DNA of 64,000 nucleotides from Flavisolibacter amylovorans (GTDB taxonomy: Bacteria; Bacteroidota; Bacteroidia; Chitinophagales; Chitinophagaceae): positions 186,001 through 250,000 of the forward strand of contig NZ_BAABGY010000007.1 in NCBI RefSeq assembly GCF_039541815.1, in the 5' to 3' direction. The notes beneath the pieces were generated by a model. It made no database searches. It was not told the origin of the DNA and saw nothing but the letters and a program-made list of their open reading frames with translations. A program made the position numbers and the translations under genes. Positions 7,347 to 15,083 of this stretch are shown piece after piece (position 1 is the stretch's first letter; every line of letters begins with the position of its first letter).

Positions 7347-7592
7347 CGGGAATCGGCAATCGGCAATCGGGAATCGGCAATCGGCAATCGGGAATCGGCA
7401 ATGTTTGCCCTGATGTAGAGTCTCGGCGTTTGGTGCAGTTTTACAAATCAACCTCGTAAGAAAGGTGTCACAATAGATACGGCCGCCAATTGTACTGGCG
7501 GTCGTATCTATTTAATGCATGAACAATATTCCAGTATTGGAGTCAGGAAGACATTGCGTAATCATCTGCGGATTCCCGATTGCCGATTCCCG
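7347..7592. repeat. Heptamer tandem array and its inverted partner around an intergenic gap
   Basis: Eight heptamers alternate CGGGAAT and CGGCAAT in a regular one-two pattern at 7347-7402. Three inverse heptamers (ATTCCCG, ATTGCCG, ATTCCCG) lie at 7572-7592, followed by CCTCACGCCTCACGC. The 170 bases between contain a strong hairpin but no gene. The array starts 2 bases after the fsa stop codon. Confidence 0.8.
7473..7511. terminator. Bidirectional terminator-like hairpin
   Basis: ATAGATACGGCCGCCA pairs with TGGCGGTCGTATCTAT around the loop ATTGTAC, with one G-T mismatch pair, and TTTAAT follows. It lies between the convergent fsa and secreted-protein genes and could end both transcripts. 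Confidence 0.6.
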
Positions 7593-7594
7593 CC

Positions 7595-7990
7595 TCACGC
7601 CTCACGCTGCTTCCCCGGCACCCGGTCGATCACCTCGCGCTCGGAGGGCAGGGCTTCAAACGGCCGGCGGCGAATGTAGATGATGACCTCCTTCGATTGT
7701 TTCGGGTCGCTGCGGAGCTCGGCGCGCACGCGCACCGAGTCGCCGTGGTAACTCGAATCGATAAACAGGTCATTGCCTTTAAAGAAGCCTGTATTGGCCG
7801 TAAAGCGGAGCTGCGTCGAGTCGAGCGGGCGCCAGGAGCCGTCGGTGAGCTGCGCATCCACGTTGATATAGTTGTAAAAGCCCTTTTTCAGGCTGTCGGT
7901 ATACAGGTTGAAATCGAAGCGGGACACGCCCTGCGCCCCGAGGGTGCCCGAAGCGACTGCGAGCGCGAGCAGCAAAAGGCCTTTCTTCAT
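7595..7990 (-). CDS. Small secreted protein of unknown function
   Basis: The 131-residue product starts MKKGLLLLALAVASGTLGAQG, a clear signal peptide with likely cleavage after GAQ. An ATG 52 codons upstream exists, but the intervening sequence is low in coding character and the signal peptide fits the inner ATG. The mature part is rich in beta-strand-like stretches (FDFNLYTDSLKKGFYNYINV; GNDLFIDSSYHGDSVRVRAE) and could be an all-beta domain. I do not recognise the family. It is transcribed divergently from the his operon. Confidence 0.65.
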   Translation of the reverse strand: MKKGLLLLALAVASGTLGAQGVSRFDFNLYTDSLKKGFYNYINVDAQLTDGSWRPLDSTQLRFTANTGFFKGNDLFIDSSYHGDSVRVRAELRSDPKQSKEVIIYIRRRPFEALPSEREVIDRVPGKQREA

Positions 7991-8098
7991 AGCGTAAAGT
8001 TCCACAAATAGAGGAGGCACCTGCGTTAAAGGTTGCCCCCTTAACAGAATTTTGAAACCAATGGTAAAAAAAGGATTTCCGTCTTTTGGTTTCTCCCG

Positions 8099-8106
8099 TA
8101 CATTTG
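8099..8106 (+). promoter_or_regulatory. -7 box of the his operon
   Basis: TACATTTG, a full consensus match, 7 bases before the leader peptide ATG. A TTTTGG at 8084-8089 is too close to be a standard -33 element. Confidence 0.6.
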
Positions 8107-8113
8107 TCCCGCA

Positions 8114-8167
8114 ATGACGATCCTGAACGCACATAGCCACCACCATCTGTCCTCCTTACCCAGGTGA
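8114..8167 (+). CDS. hisL: his operon leader peptide (His-rich)
   Basis: This 17-codon frame encodes MTILNAHSHHHLSSLPR and ends in TGA. Four of five consecutive codons (8132-8146) are histidine. It sits just after the -7 box and before a terminator that precedes hisG. Ribosome stalling at the His codons when charged tRNA-His is scarce would leave the segment 8162-8170 free to pair with 8201-8209. The TGA itself lies inside that segment, so a ribosome that reaches the stop would mask it. The design is that of classical translation-coupled attenuation; it is inferred from sequence only. Confidence 0.85.
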   Translation: MTILNAHSHHHLSSLPR

Positions 8168-8228
8168 GCCGGTGCTTTGTGCATAACCATAAAACGAATA
8201 GGCTTACCTGAAGGGGTAGGCCTTTTTT
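8162..8228 (+). promoter_or_regulatory. Transcription attenuator of the his operon
   Basis: The terminator pairs 8200-8208 (AGGCTTACC) with 8215-8223 (GGTAGGCCT), 9 pairs including one T-G, and is followed by six T residues (8223-8228). The competing antiterminator pairs AGGTGAGCC (8162-8170) with GGCTTACCT (8201-8209) over 9 pairs with one G-U. The two structures share the segment 8201-8208, so they exclude each other. hisG begins 12 bases after the T run. Confidence 0.82.
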
Positions 8229-8239
8229 AATTCCGGAAC

Positions 8240-9094
8240 ATGAACCTTAGAATTGCGATCCAGAAATCGGGACGCCTCTCGGAAGACAGCCTCCGGCTGC
8301 TCAACGACTGCGGCATCTCTGTAAAAAGCGCCGGCAGCAAGCTGCGCACACAGGCCGAGAATTTTCCTGTAGAGGTCTACTTCCTCCGCGACGACGACAT
8401 CCCGCAGTACGTACAGGACGGCGTTGCCGACATCGGCGTCGTGGGTGAGAACGTCTTGTATGAAAAGTGCAAGAATGTGGAGGTGGTGAAGCCGCTTGGC
8501 TTCGGGAAATGCCGGCTGGCGCTGGCCGTGCCCCGTGGCGTCGAGTACGGCTCGGTAGCCTCGCTCGAAGGCCGGCGTATTGCCACCAGCTACCCCTTCC
8601 TCCTCGAATCGTTCCTGCGCCAGCACCGCGTGGAAGCCGAGATCCACGAGATCTCCGGCTCCGTGGAGATCGCGCCCGGCATCGGCCTCGCCGACGCGGT
8701 GTGCGACCTGGTGAGCAGTGGCTCCACGCTCTTTATGAACGGGCTCCAGGAAGTGGAAACCATCCTTGAAAGCCAGGCGGTGCTCGTCAAGAACACGGAG
8801 CTCGAAAACTCGAAGGAGATCATCCTGCGCAAGCTGCTGTTCCGGATCGATTCGGTGCAGGCAGCCCGCCGCAACAAGTACATCCTCCTCAACGCGCCCA
8901 ACGACGCGCTCGATGAGATTTTTGCCCTGCTTCCCGGCATGAAGAGCCCTACCGTGCTGCCGCTGGCCGAGGAAGGCTGGAGCTCCGTGCACAGCGTACT
9001 CCCGGAAGAGGAGTTCTGGGAAAAGATCGAAGCGCTCAAGTACGCCGGCGCACAAGGCATCCTGGTGGTGCCGATCGAGAAAATGATCCAATAG
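8240..9094 (+). CDS. hisG: ATP phosphoribosyltransferase HisG (long form)
   Basis: HisG catalyses the first step of histidine synthesis, joining ATP and PRPP. The 284-residue length and C-terminal part (about 215-284, ending in PIEKMIQ) fit the long form with the ACT-like regulatory domain that binds histidine, so HisZ is not needed. Catalytic-domain motifs include LRIAIQKSGRLSEDSLRLL, DDIPQYVQDGVADIGVVGEN and SVEIAPGIGLADAVCDLVSS with the PRPP-binding loop SSGSTLFMNGL. It is the first gene after the attenuator, and hisD follows after a 117-base gap with repeats. Confidence 0.95.
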   Translation: MNLRIAIQKSGRLSEDSLRLLNDCGISVKSAGSKLRTQAENFPVEVYFLRDDDIPQYVQDGVADIGVVGENVLYEKCKNVEVVKPLGFGKCRLALAVPRGVEYGSVASLEGRRIATSYPFLLESFLRQHRVEAEIHEISGSVEIAPGIGLADAVCDLVSSGSTLFMNGLQEVETILESQAVLVKNTELENSKEIILRKLLFRIDSVQAARRNKYILLNAPNDALDEIFALLPGMKSPTVLPLAEEGWSSVHSVLPEEEFWEKIEALKYAGAQGILVVPIEKMIQ

Positions 9095-9095
9095 G

Positions 9096-9162
9096 GAGAT
9101 CTCAGATCTCGGATGTCAGCTCTCAGATCTTGGATTTCAGATTTATGATTTCAGATTCATGA
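9096..9162. repeat. Degenerate TCAGATCT-type tandem motif between hisG and hisD
   Basis: About six imperfect copies of a motif like TCTCAGATCTTGGATT follow each other (GATCTCAGATCTCGG, TCAGCTCTCAGATCTTGG, TTTCAGATTTATGA, TTTCAGATTCATGA). It lies inside the operon, unlike the other repeat gaps. Confidence 0.65.
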
Positions 9163-9211
9163 AGTGCCCGGAAGATCGGGTTACTCTCCAGTTTTTATTA
9201 GAAGAGCATTT

Positions 9212-10486
9212 ATGCAAATCGTTCGTTATCCTTTGCCGGAGCAGTGGCCTTCGATCACTGAGCGGCCCTACCACGACAACCGTTCGTTGCTGGCGTCGGT
9301 GAAAAACATTCTGGAGCAGGTACAAAGCGACGGCGATGCGGCGTTGCTGCGCTTCGCACAGCAATTCGACGGGGCGCAGCTGGATGTACTCGAAGTGCCG
9401 GAAGAAGCGTTCGCGGCCGCGGCCGCGGCACTTCCTGAAAAGTTGAAAGCGGCCATCCGCGACGCGGCGCAGAACATCGAAGTCTTTCATGCCGCGCAGC
9501 GCGAAGCCGGCCAGGTTGTAGAAACACGGCCCGGCATCCGGTGCTGGCGCAAGGGAGTGGGCATCGACAAGGTCGGGCTCTACATACCGGGAGGCTCGGC
9601 GCCGCTTTTTTCGACGGTGCTGATGCTGGGCATTCCCGCCCGCCTTGCCGGCTGCCGCGAGGTGCTCCTGTGCACGCCGCCTGCGAAAGACGGCAGCGTA
9701 CACCCTGCGATCCTTTTTGCCGCCCATGTTTGTGGCATCAGCCGCGTGTTCCGCACGGGCGGCGCCGGCGCGGTGGGGGCGATGGCCTACGGTACACAAA
9801 GTATTCCGAAGGTGCACAAGATCTTCGGACCAGGAAACCAGTGGGTAACCGCGGCCAAGCAGCTCGTGCAGCAGGAAGGCGTGGCCATCGATATGCCCGC
9901 GGGGCCCAGTGAGGTATGCGTGGTGGCCGACGCCGACGCGAATCCATCATATGTAGCTGCCGACCTCCTGTCGCAGGCCGAGCACGGTGCCGATAGCCAG
10001 GTATTGTTGCTGACCGACAGCGAAGCGGTGCTTACCTCGGTGCAGGCCGAGCTCGGGCGTCAGCTCGCAGCGCTTCCGCGGGCCGACGTGGCCCTCAAAG
10101 CGCTCGGTGGCAGCCGTTTGGTGCTGCTCCGCAACCTCGACGAAGCGATGGAGCTCGCCAATGCATATGCCGCGGAGCACCTCATCCTGCAGTGTCGCGA
10201 CGCGGAGCAGGTAGCTACGCAGGTGCGCTCCGCAGGCTCGGTCTTCATCGGGCCCTGGTCGCCGGAAAGCGTGGGCGACTATGCCAGCGGCACCAACCAC
10301 ACGCTGCCCACCAATGGCTATGCCCGCGCCTACAGCGGTGTGAGCGTCGATTCCTTCGTGCGGAAGATCACCTTCCAGCAACTATCGCGCGAAGGGCTCG
10401 AAGGCATCGCGGCAACCGTGACGGAGATGGCCGAGGCCGAAGGCCTCCGCGCCCATGCCGAAGCCGTGCGCGTGCGCCTGCGTTGA
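9212..10486 (+). CDS. hisD: Histidinol dehydrogenase HisD
   Basis: HisD performs the last two NAD-dependent oxidations from L-histidinol to histidine. The 424-residue product contains the family blocks KVGLYIPGGSAPLFSTVLM, KIFGPGNQWVTAAKQLV, the zinc-ligand region LLSQAEHGADSQV (Gln and His), and HTLPTNGYARAYSGVSVDSF. The ATG at 9212 is preferred over one 16 codons upstream because the enzyme family starts near MQIVRYPLPEQW. hisC follows after 90 bases that contain a TTAGCACAT-type repeat. Confidence 0.95.
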   Translation: MQIVRYPLPEQWPSITERPYHDNRSLLASVKNILEQVQSDGDAALLRFAQQFDGAQLDVLEVPEEAFAAAAAALPEKLKAAIRDAAQNIEVFHAAQREAGQVVETRPGIRCWRKGVGIDKVGLYIPGGSAPLFSTVLMLGIPARLAGCREVLLCTPPAKDGSVHPAILFAAHVCGISRVFRTGGAGAVGAMAYGTQSIPKVHKIFGPGNQWVTAAKQLVQQEGVAIDMPAGPSEVCVVADADANPSYVAADLLSQAEHGADSQVLLLTDSEAVLTSVQAELGRQLAALPRADVALKALGGSRLVLLRNLDEAMELANAYAAEHLILQCRDAEQVATQVRSAGSVFIGPWSPESVGDYASGTNHTLPTNGYARAYSGVSVDSFVRKITFQQLSREGLEGIAATVTEMAEAEGLRAHAEAVRVRLR

Positions 10487-10535
10487 TCCCTCAGCCTCGG
10501 TAGAACGGCGGGCGAAGCCAGAGCCCAAGAACCCT

Positions 10536-10570
10536 ATTAGCATATCAGCACATTAACCCATTAGCACATT
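10536..10570. repeat. TTAGCACAT-type intergenic repeat copy
   Basis: This 35-base stretch differs from 4972-5006 at two positions. It lies between hisD and hisC and ends 6 bases before the hisC ATG, so it occupies the translation initiation region of hisC. Confidence 0.75.
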
Positions 10571-10576
10571 CCTCCG

Positions 10577-11629
10577 ATGTTCGACCTCAATAAGCTCATA
10601 CGCCCCAACATCCGCGACCTGAAGCCCTATTCGTCGGCGCGCAGCGAATACAGCGGCTCCGCCAGTGTGTTCCTCGACGCCAACGAGAACTCTTTTGGGT
10701 CGCCGCTCACGAAGTGGTACAACCGCTACCCCGACCCGTTGCAATGGGACCTGAAAAAAAAGATTGCGGCGATCAAGAACGTGCCGGCCGAAGGCATGCT
10801 GCTGGGCAACGGCTCCGACGAATGCATCGACCTGCTTCTTCGCGCCTTTTGCGAGCCCGCGGTGGACGAGATCGTCATCTGCCCGCCCACCTACGGCATG
10901 TACGAGGTGTACGCGCGCATCAACAACGTGCGCGTGACCGAAGTGCCCCTGCTGCCCGACTTCCAGCTGAACCTGGAAGGAATCGAGGATGCGCTCACCC
11001 CGGCCACCCGGATCATCTGGATCTGCTCGCCCAACAATCCCACCGGCAACAGCATTGACCGCGAAGCGATCGAGGCGATCCTCAACAACTTCGACGGGCT
11101 CGTGGTGGTGGACGAAGCGTACATCAACTACAGCCGCCAGCGCTCCTTTCTCTCGGAGCTGAAGGACTATCCGAACCTGGTGGTGCTACAGACCTTTTCC
11201 AAAGCCTGGGGCCTTGCGGCGCTGCGCCTCGGGATCACCTATGCATCCACCGACATCATCGACGTGCTCAACAAGATCAAGCCGCCGTACAACATCAACG
11301 AAGCCACGCAGGAGCTCGCCCTGAAGGCACTCGACAAGCTCGACGAGGTGAACCTGATGATCCGCGAAACGGTGCAGGAGCGCGACGTGCTCGTGCGCGG
11401 CCTCTCCGAAGTGCCCGGCGTGGAGCGGGTCTTTCCCACCGATGCCAACTTCGTGCTGGTGCGGATCCGCGAGGCTACCCGCGTATACGAATACCTGCGC
11501 GACCGCGGCATCATCGTGCGCAACCGCAGCAACGTGCTGCTGTGCGACGACTGTCTCCGCATCACCGTGGGTACGCCGCAGCAGGATGCGCAACTCCTTA
11601 CCGCCTTAAAAGAATTCAACCATGTCTGA
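10577..11629 (+). CDS. hisC: Histidinol-phosphate aminotransferase HisC
   Basis: This fold-type I PLP enzyme (350 residues) converts imidazole acetol phosphate and glutamate to histidinol phosphate. Motifs in order: FLDANENSFGSP (substrate entry), LGNGSDECIDLLLRAF (phosphate binding), WICSPNNPTGNS, VVVDEAYINY (PLP Asp/Tyr) and TFSKAWGLAALRLG with the Schiff-base lysine. The end overlaps hisB by 8 bases, pointing to translational coupling. Confidence 0.95.
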   Translation: MFDLNKLIRPNIRDLKPYSSARSEYSGSASVFLDANENSFGSPLTKWYNRYPDPLQWDLKKKIAAIKNVPAEGMLLGNGSDECIDLLLRAFCEPAVDEIVICPPTYGMYEVYARINNVRVTEVPLLPDFQLNLEGIEDALTPATRIIWICSPNNPTGNSIDREAIEAILNNFDGLVVVDEAYINYSRQRSFLSELKDYPNLVVLQTFSKAWGLAALRLGITYASTDIIDVLNKIKPPYNINEATQELALKALDKLDEVNLMIRETVQERDVLVRGLSEVPGVERVFPTDANFVLVRIREATRVYEYLRDRGIIVRNRSNVLLCDDCLRITVGTPQQDAQLLTALKEFNHV

Positions 11630-12782
11630 CGCAACACAGAATAAGAAGCGTGTCCTCTTTATCGACCGGGACGGAACGCTCATCGCCGAGTTCCCACCTA
11701 CGTACCAGATCGATGCCTTTACGAAGGTTTCCTTCTACCCGGAGGTATTCCATTACCTGGGCCGTATCGTGCGCGAGCTGGAGTACGAGCTCGTGCTCGT
11801 GACCAACCAGGACGGCCTCGGCACCGACGTTTTTCCGGAAGCCGATTTCTGGCCGCCGCATAACCTGATCATGGGCGCTTTTGCCAACGAGGGCATCATT
11901 TTCAAGGAAGAACTCATCGACCGGAGCTTCCCGCACGAGGGGCTGCCCACGCGCAAGCCGGGAACCGGTATGTTCGGAAACTACATCGATAACCCTGCAT
12001 ACGACCTGCCGGGCTCGTATGTGATCGGCGACCGCATTACCGACGTGCAGCTGGCCAAGAACCTGGGCTGCAAGGCGCTTTGGCTGCGCAATGACCCGAG
12101 CCTGGGTGGCGCCGAGGTAAGCGACGACGAGCGTGCGCTGGAGGCAGTGACGGCACTGAGCACCACGCAGTGGAAAGATATTTACGAGTTCCTGCGCCGG
12201 CAGGAGCGGAGCGCCACCCATGAGCGCAAGACGTCCGAAACGAAGATCGACATCCGCATCGACCTCGAGGGCTCCGGCAAGGCCGACATCCATACCGGCC
12301 TCGGCTTCTTCGACCATATGCTCGACCAGATCGCCCGGCACGGCGGCATGGACCTCTCCATCAAGGTAGCCGGTGACCTGCACATCGACGAGCACCATAC
12401 CATCGAAGACACCGGTATCGCATTGGGCGAAGCGTTTTCGAAGGCGCTGGGCAACAAGCGCGGGATCGAGCGCTATGGCTTTGCGCTGCCGATGGATGAA
12501 ACCGAAGCGAAAGTGCTGCTCGACTTCGGCGGGCGCAACTGGATCGTGTGGAATACCGTATTCCGGCGCGAGCGGGTGGGCGATATGCCGACCGAGATGT
12601 TCTATCATTTCTTCAAGTCTTTCTCGGACGCGGCTCGCTGCAACCTGCACGTGGAATGCCGCGGCGATAACGAGCACCACAAGATCGAAGCGATCTTCAA
12701 GGCCTTTGCGAAAGCGCTGAAGATGGCCGTAAAAAAGGATCCGTTGAAGGATTACCTTCCGTCAACCAAAGGGGTTTTGTAA
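11622..12782 (+). CDS. hisB: Bifunctional histidinol-phosphatase / imidazoleglycerol-phosphate dehydratase HisB
   Basis: The N-terminal HAD phosphatase domain (residues about 1-175) has the nucleophile motif FIDRDGTLIAEFP and the late motif GDRITDVQLAKNLG. The C-terminal dehydratase domain (about 195-386) has the manganese-binding repeats DEHHTIEDTGIALGEAF and NEHHKIEAIFKAFAKAL. The Cys-rich zinc loop seen in E. coli HisB is replaced by SFPHEGLPTRKPGTGMF, so zinc is probably not bound there. Fusion of the two activities is known in several bacterial groups. hisHAFI do not follow, which makes this a partial his operon. Confidence 0.94.
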   Translation: MSDATQNKKRVLFIDRDGTLIAEFPPTYQIDAFTKVSFYPEVFHYLGRIVRELEYELVLVTNQDGLGTDVFPEADFWPPHNLIMGAFANEGIIFKEELIDRSFPHEGLPTRKPGTGMFGNYIDNPAYDLPGSYVIGDRITDVQLAKNLGCKALWLRNDPSLGGAEVSDDERALEAVTALSTTQWKDIYEFLRRQERSATHERKTSETKIDIRIDLEGSGKADIHTGLGFFDHMLDQIARHGGMDLSIKVAGDLHIDEHHTIEDTGIALGEAFSKALGNKRGIERYGFALPMDETEAKVLLDFGGRNWIVWNTVFRRERVGDMPTEMFYHFFKSFSDAARCNLHVECRGDNEHHKIEAIFKAFAKALKMAVKKDPLKDYLPSTKGVL

Positions 12783-12837
12783 TTTCGGCCCCCTGCCGCC
12801 GGCCAAACACCAAGGGCGTGCATCAAAAAACGTGAAC

Positions 12838-14226
12838 ATGACACAGCTGTCTCCGAAGAAATACATCCAGTCGAAAGCCCGCAGCCTGCCCGTATACAAG
12901 TGCCTCGTAAACATAGATTGGGAGGAAGCCGGCATGGCATCGGTCACCGTAACGCGGCGTCATGTGAACGGACGCGTTACGGGCGCTTTTTACGTGGTGG
13001 ACCTACTTTGCACCGGCGTGAAGCGCACCTTCGAGTTCTTCAACGTGGAGGAAACGGAAGTGGTGCCGAAGCTGCCTTACTACGGCACCGAAACCGAGGA
13101 GATCCCTTACGACCTCGCACACAACATCGTGTATGCCGGCGTGGAGTTCGCGGCTGAATTTGGCATCGCACCGCACGCGGATTTTAGCCTGACCAGGTAC
13201 ATCCTGGAGCCGGATACGGATGCCGTTCCGGTGATCGAGATCGAGGTGGGCGACCGCGAGGACGGGCTGCCGCACCTGATCGAGTTCCGTGCCGGGGAGT
13301 TCGCCGATGCCCTGGGTAAGCTCAGGAAGAATGCCGGCGAAGGCAACTATCACTATACGGTGCTCCCGGTGCCGGGCAGCGACGAAGAAGAGGTGGGCCC
13401 GGCAGAGGAGGAAGAACAGTCGCTGGGGCGCCTGGACGATATTCCGACCGGGCAGCTGAGCGCTTACGAGGTGGAGTTCATTGCTACCGAAGACCTGATC
13501 GATAAGGATAAAGTAGAAGCGCGCACGATGGAGGAGCAGGTGACCATCCAGGTAGAGCTCCTGGTGCGTAACCTGGGCCGCCAGTTCCCGGACCTGTACG
13601 ATGCTTCGGCAACGGAGGCCCGGCCCGAATACCAACTGATCGAGGCCGCCACGGCACTCCCGGTAGGTGTCGCACCGGAGCAGCAGAAAGAGGCACTGGA
13701 GGCTTTACAGGTGCTGTATGTGGCTGCCGAGGATGCAGAAATGAAAGACAAGCGCAAGCGCCAACCGATGTTCCTGAAGCACCTCAACCAGTTTGCGGCC
13801 AACCCGCTCGTAGTGGTGGAGATGTATGAGCGCAGCTATAGCGAGGAGCTCAAGAAGGCGTTCGAGCGCTCAGCCGAGCTTATCGAAGGCATGGTTGATC
13901 AGTACCCGCTGGCGCAGCTGACGATCCTGCTGCGGCAATTGCTCGCCGCCGAGGAGCCGGAGGCCCGTTTTGCATCCCTGTACGCCGAAGCGCTCACGCC
14001 GGGCGCCGCGCATAATACAACGTTGGCCGAGCTGTTTGATGCGTTCCTGGTGCGCACGCTGCGCAGCCTGCGGGAGAAAGACCTCCGCAGCGCGGTGTAT
14101 TTCTACGAGCTGGCCACGGTGATGCAACGCGAAACGTTCTTTTTCCGTGCCACCCAGGTAGCCTTGCTCTCCGCACTGCTCGAGCATGCAATGGCAAACC
14201 AGCCGGCCGCCGAGGCGGCGGAATAG
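12838..14226 (+). CDS. Protein of unknown function, acidic, cytoplasmic
   Basis: The 462-residue product (ATG at 12838; a GTG two codons earlier is possible) begins MTQLSPKKYIQSKARSLPVY and has no signal peptide or membrane segment. The first 170 residues look like a folded domain (CLVNIDWEEAGMASVTVTRR; GAFYVVDLLCTGVKRTFEFF). An acidic linker near residues 183-200 (EEEVGPAEEEEQ) leads to a mainly helical C-terminal half. I do not recognise a named family, although the N-terminus has the look of a conserved Bacteroidota hypothetical. It starts 55 bases after hisB. A TAATTTCG box overlaps the hisB stop, so it may have its own promoter. Confidence 0.75.
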   Translation: MTQLSPKKYIQSKARSLPVYKCLVNIDWEEAGMASVTVTRRHVNGRVTGAFYVVDLLCTGVKRTFEFFNVEETEVVPKLPYYGTETEEIPYDLAHNIVYAGVEFAAEFGIAPHADFSLTRYILEPDTDAVPVIEIEVGDREDGLPHLIEFRAGEFADALGKLRKNAGEGNYHYTVLPVPGSDEEEVGPAEEEEQSLGRLDDIPTGQLSAYEVEFIATEDLIDKDKVEARTMEEQVTIQVELLVRNLGRQFPDLYDASATEARPEYQLIEAATALPVGVAPEQQKEALEALQVLYVAAEDAEMKDKRKRQPMFLKHLNQFAANPLVVVEMYERSYSEELKKAFERSAELIEGMVDQYPLAQLTILLRQLLAAEEPEARFASLYAEALTPGAAHNTTLAELFDAFLVRTLRSLREKDLRSAVYFYELATVMQRETFFFRATQVALLSALLEHAMANQPAAEAAE

Positions 14227-14341
14227 AAATTGTCCTTGATCGGATCATTCCGCACTTGGTCGTCAGGCGTGAGGGGAGAAGCCCGGCAGCGATGGCGTTC
14301 GGCACAGGCTTGTAAGGCGCATGCCTTAATGTAGAAAGGAA

Positions 14342-14983
14342 CTACGAAGGAAGTGCCACCGGCTTGCCGAGGTACTTCGGCTTTTTCCGGAACCAGTAAT
14401 CGGCAAAGACCTTGACGCGGGCAAGCTTTTCGCGCACCTGCACCCGGAAGCCGTAGCGGCTGCCTACGTCGCGGGCGTTGAACCCGATGGCAGCAATCCC
14501 TTCGCGTTCCGCGATATACAGTGCCCGCTCGTTATGAAAAGGCTGCGAGATCACCGTAGCTGAATCCTGCCCGAAAATGGCCCGCAACCGCAGCATCGAG
14601 TCGAAGGTGCGGAAGCCGGCAAAATCCAGGAAGATCGAGGCCGAGTCGACCCCCGCCGCGATGAGGTCCTGCCGCATCAGCTCCGGCTCGTTGTAGTCTG
14701 TGCGCCCGTTGTCGCCGCTAACTACGAGGTAGCGCACCTTTCCCGCTTTCCAGAGCCGTGCTGCCGCTTCGATCCGGTACCGGTAGTAGAGGTTGACATT
14801 CCCATTCGAGAGCTGCTTGCTGGTGCCGAGCAACAGCCCTACTTTCCGGTAGGGAACCTGGGACTCATCGTGGTAGAGGCGCCCCGAGGCCGCCGAACGG
14901 ACGGCATGGTCGCAATAAAAAATCAGCAGGAGGGCGGTGCCCAGAAGTACGGAACCGAACAGGAGCCATTTACGTTTGCGCAT
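14342..14983 (-). CDS. sanA: SanA/YdcF-family membrane-anchored protein (DUF218)
   Basis: The 213-residue product starts MRKRKWLLFGSVLLGTALLL, one N-terminal membrane anchor with the rest on the periplasmic side. The body follows E. coli SanA closely in pattern: GLLLGTSKQLSNGNVNLYYR, LVVSGDNGRTDYNEPELM, DFAGFRTFDSMLR, FHNERALYIA, and a C-terminal RKKPKYLGKP. SanA affects envelope permeability to vancomycin at high temperature by an unknown mechanism. The in-frame upstream ATG at 15019 is less likely because the lysine-rich start and helix fit the inner ATG. Confidence 0.85.
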   Translation of the reverse strand: MRKRKWLLFGSVLLGTALLLIFYCDHAVRSAASGRLYHDESQVPYRKVGLLLGTSKQLSNGNVNLYYRYRIEAAARLWKAGKVRYLVVSGDNGRTDYNEPELMRQDLIAAGVDSASIFLDFAGFRTFDSMLRLRAIFGQDSATVISQPFHNERALYIAEREGIAAIGFNARDVGSRYGFRVQVREKLARVKVFADYWFRKKPKYLGKPVALPS

Positions 14984-15083
14984 ATGCGTGTGCCAGCTAG
15001 TGATGACGGCTGCAACCAAATTAATCGATACTCCCGGTCACTGCAACGACGCCCTGGGAGTTTCGCGTTAAGCTTTTACTAAA

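Noticed and set aside
7347..7402. Heptamer array considered as a CRISPR
   Set aside because: Units are 7 bases without spacers; a CRISPR has longer repeats and unique spacers.
7990..8146. N-terminal 52-codon extension of the secreted protein at 7595-7990
   Set aside because: The inner ATG starts a clear signal peptide; the extension overlaps the his promoter and leader on the other strand.
11616..12680. 354-residue minus-strand open frame over hisB
   Set aside because: Antisense shadow of hisB, which has complete catalytic motifs.
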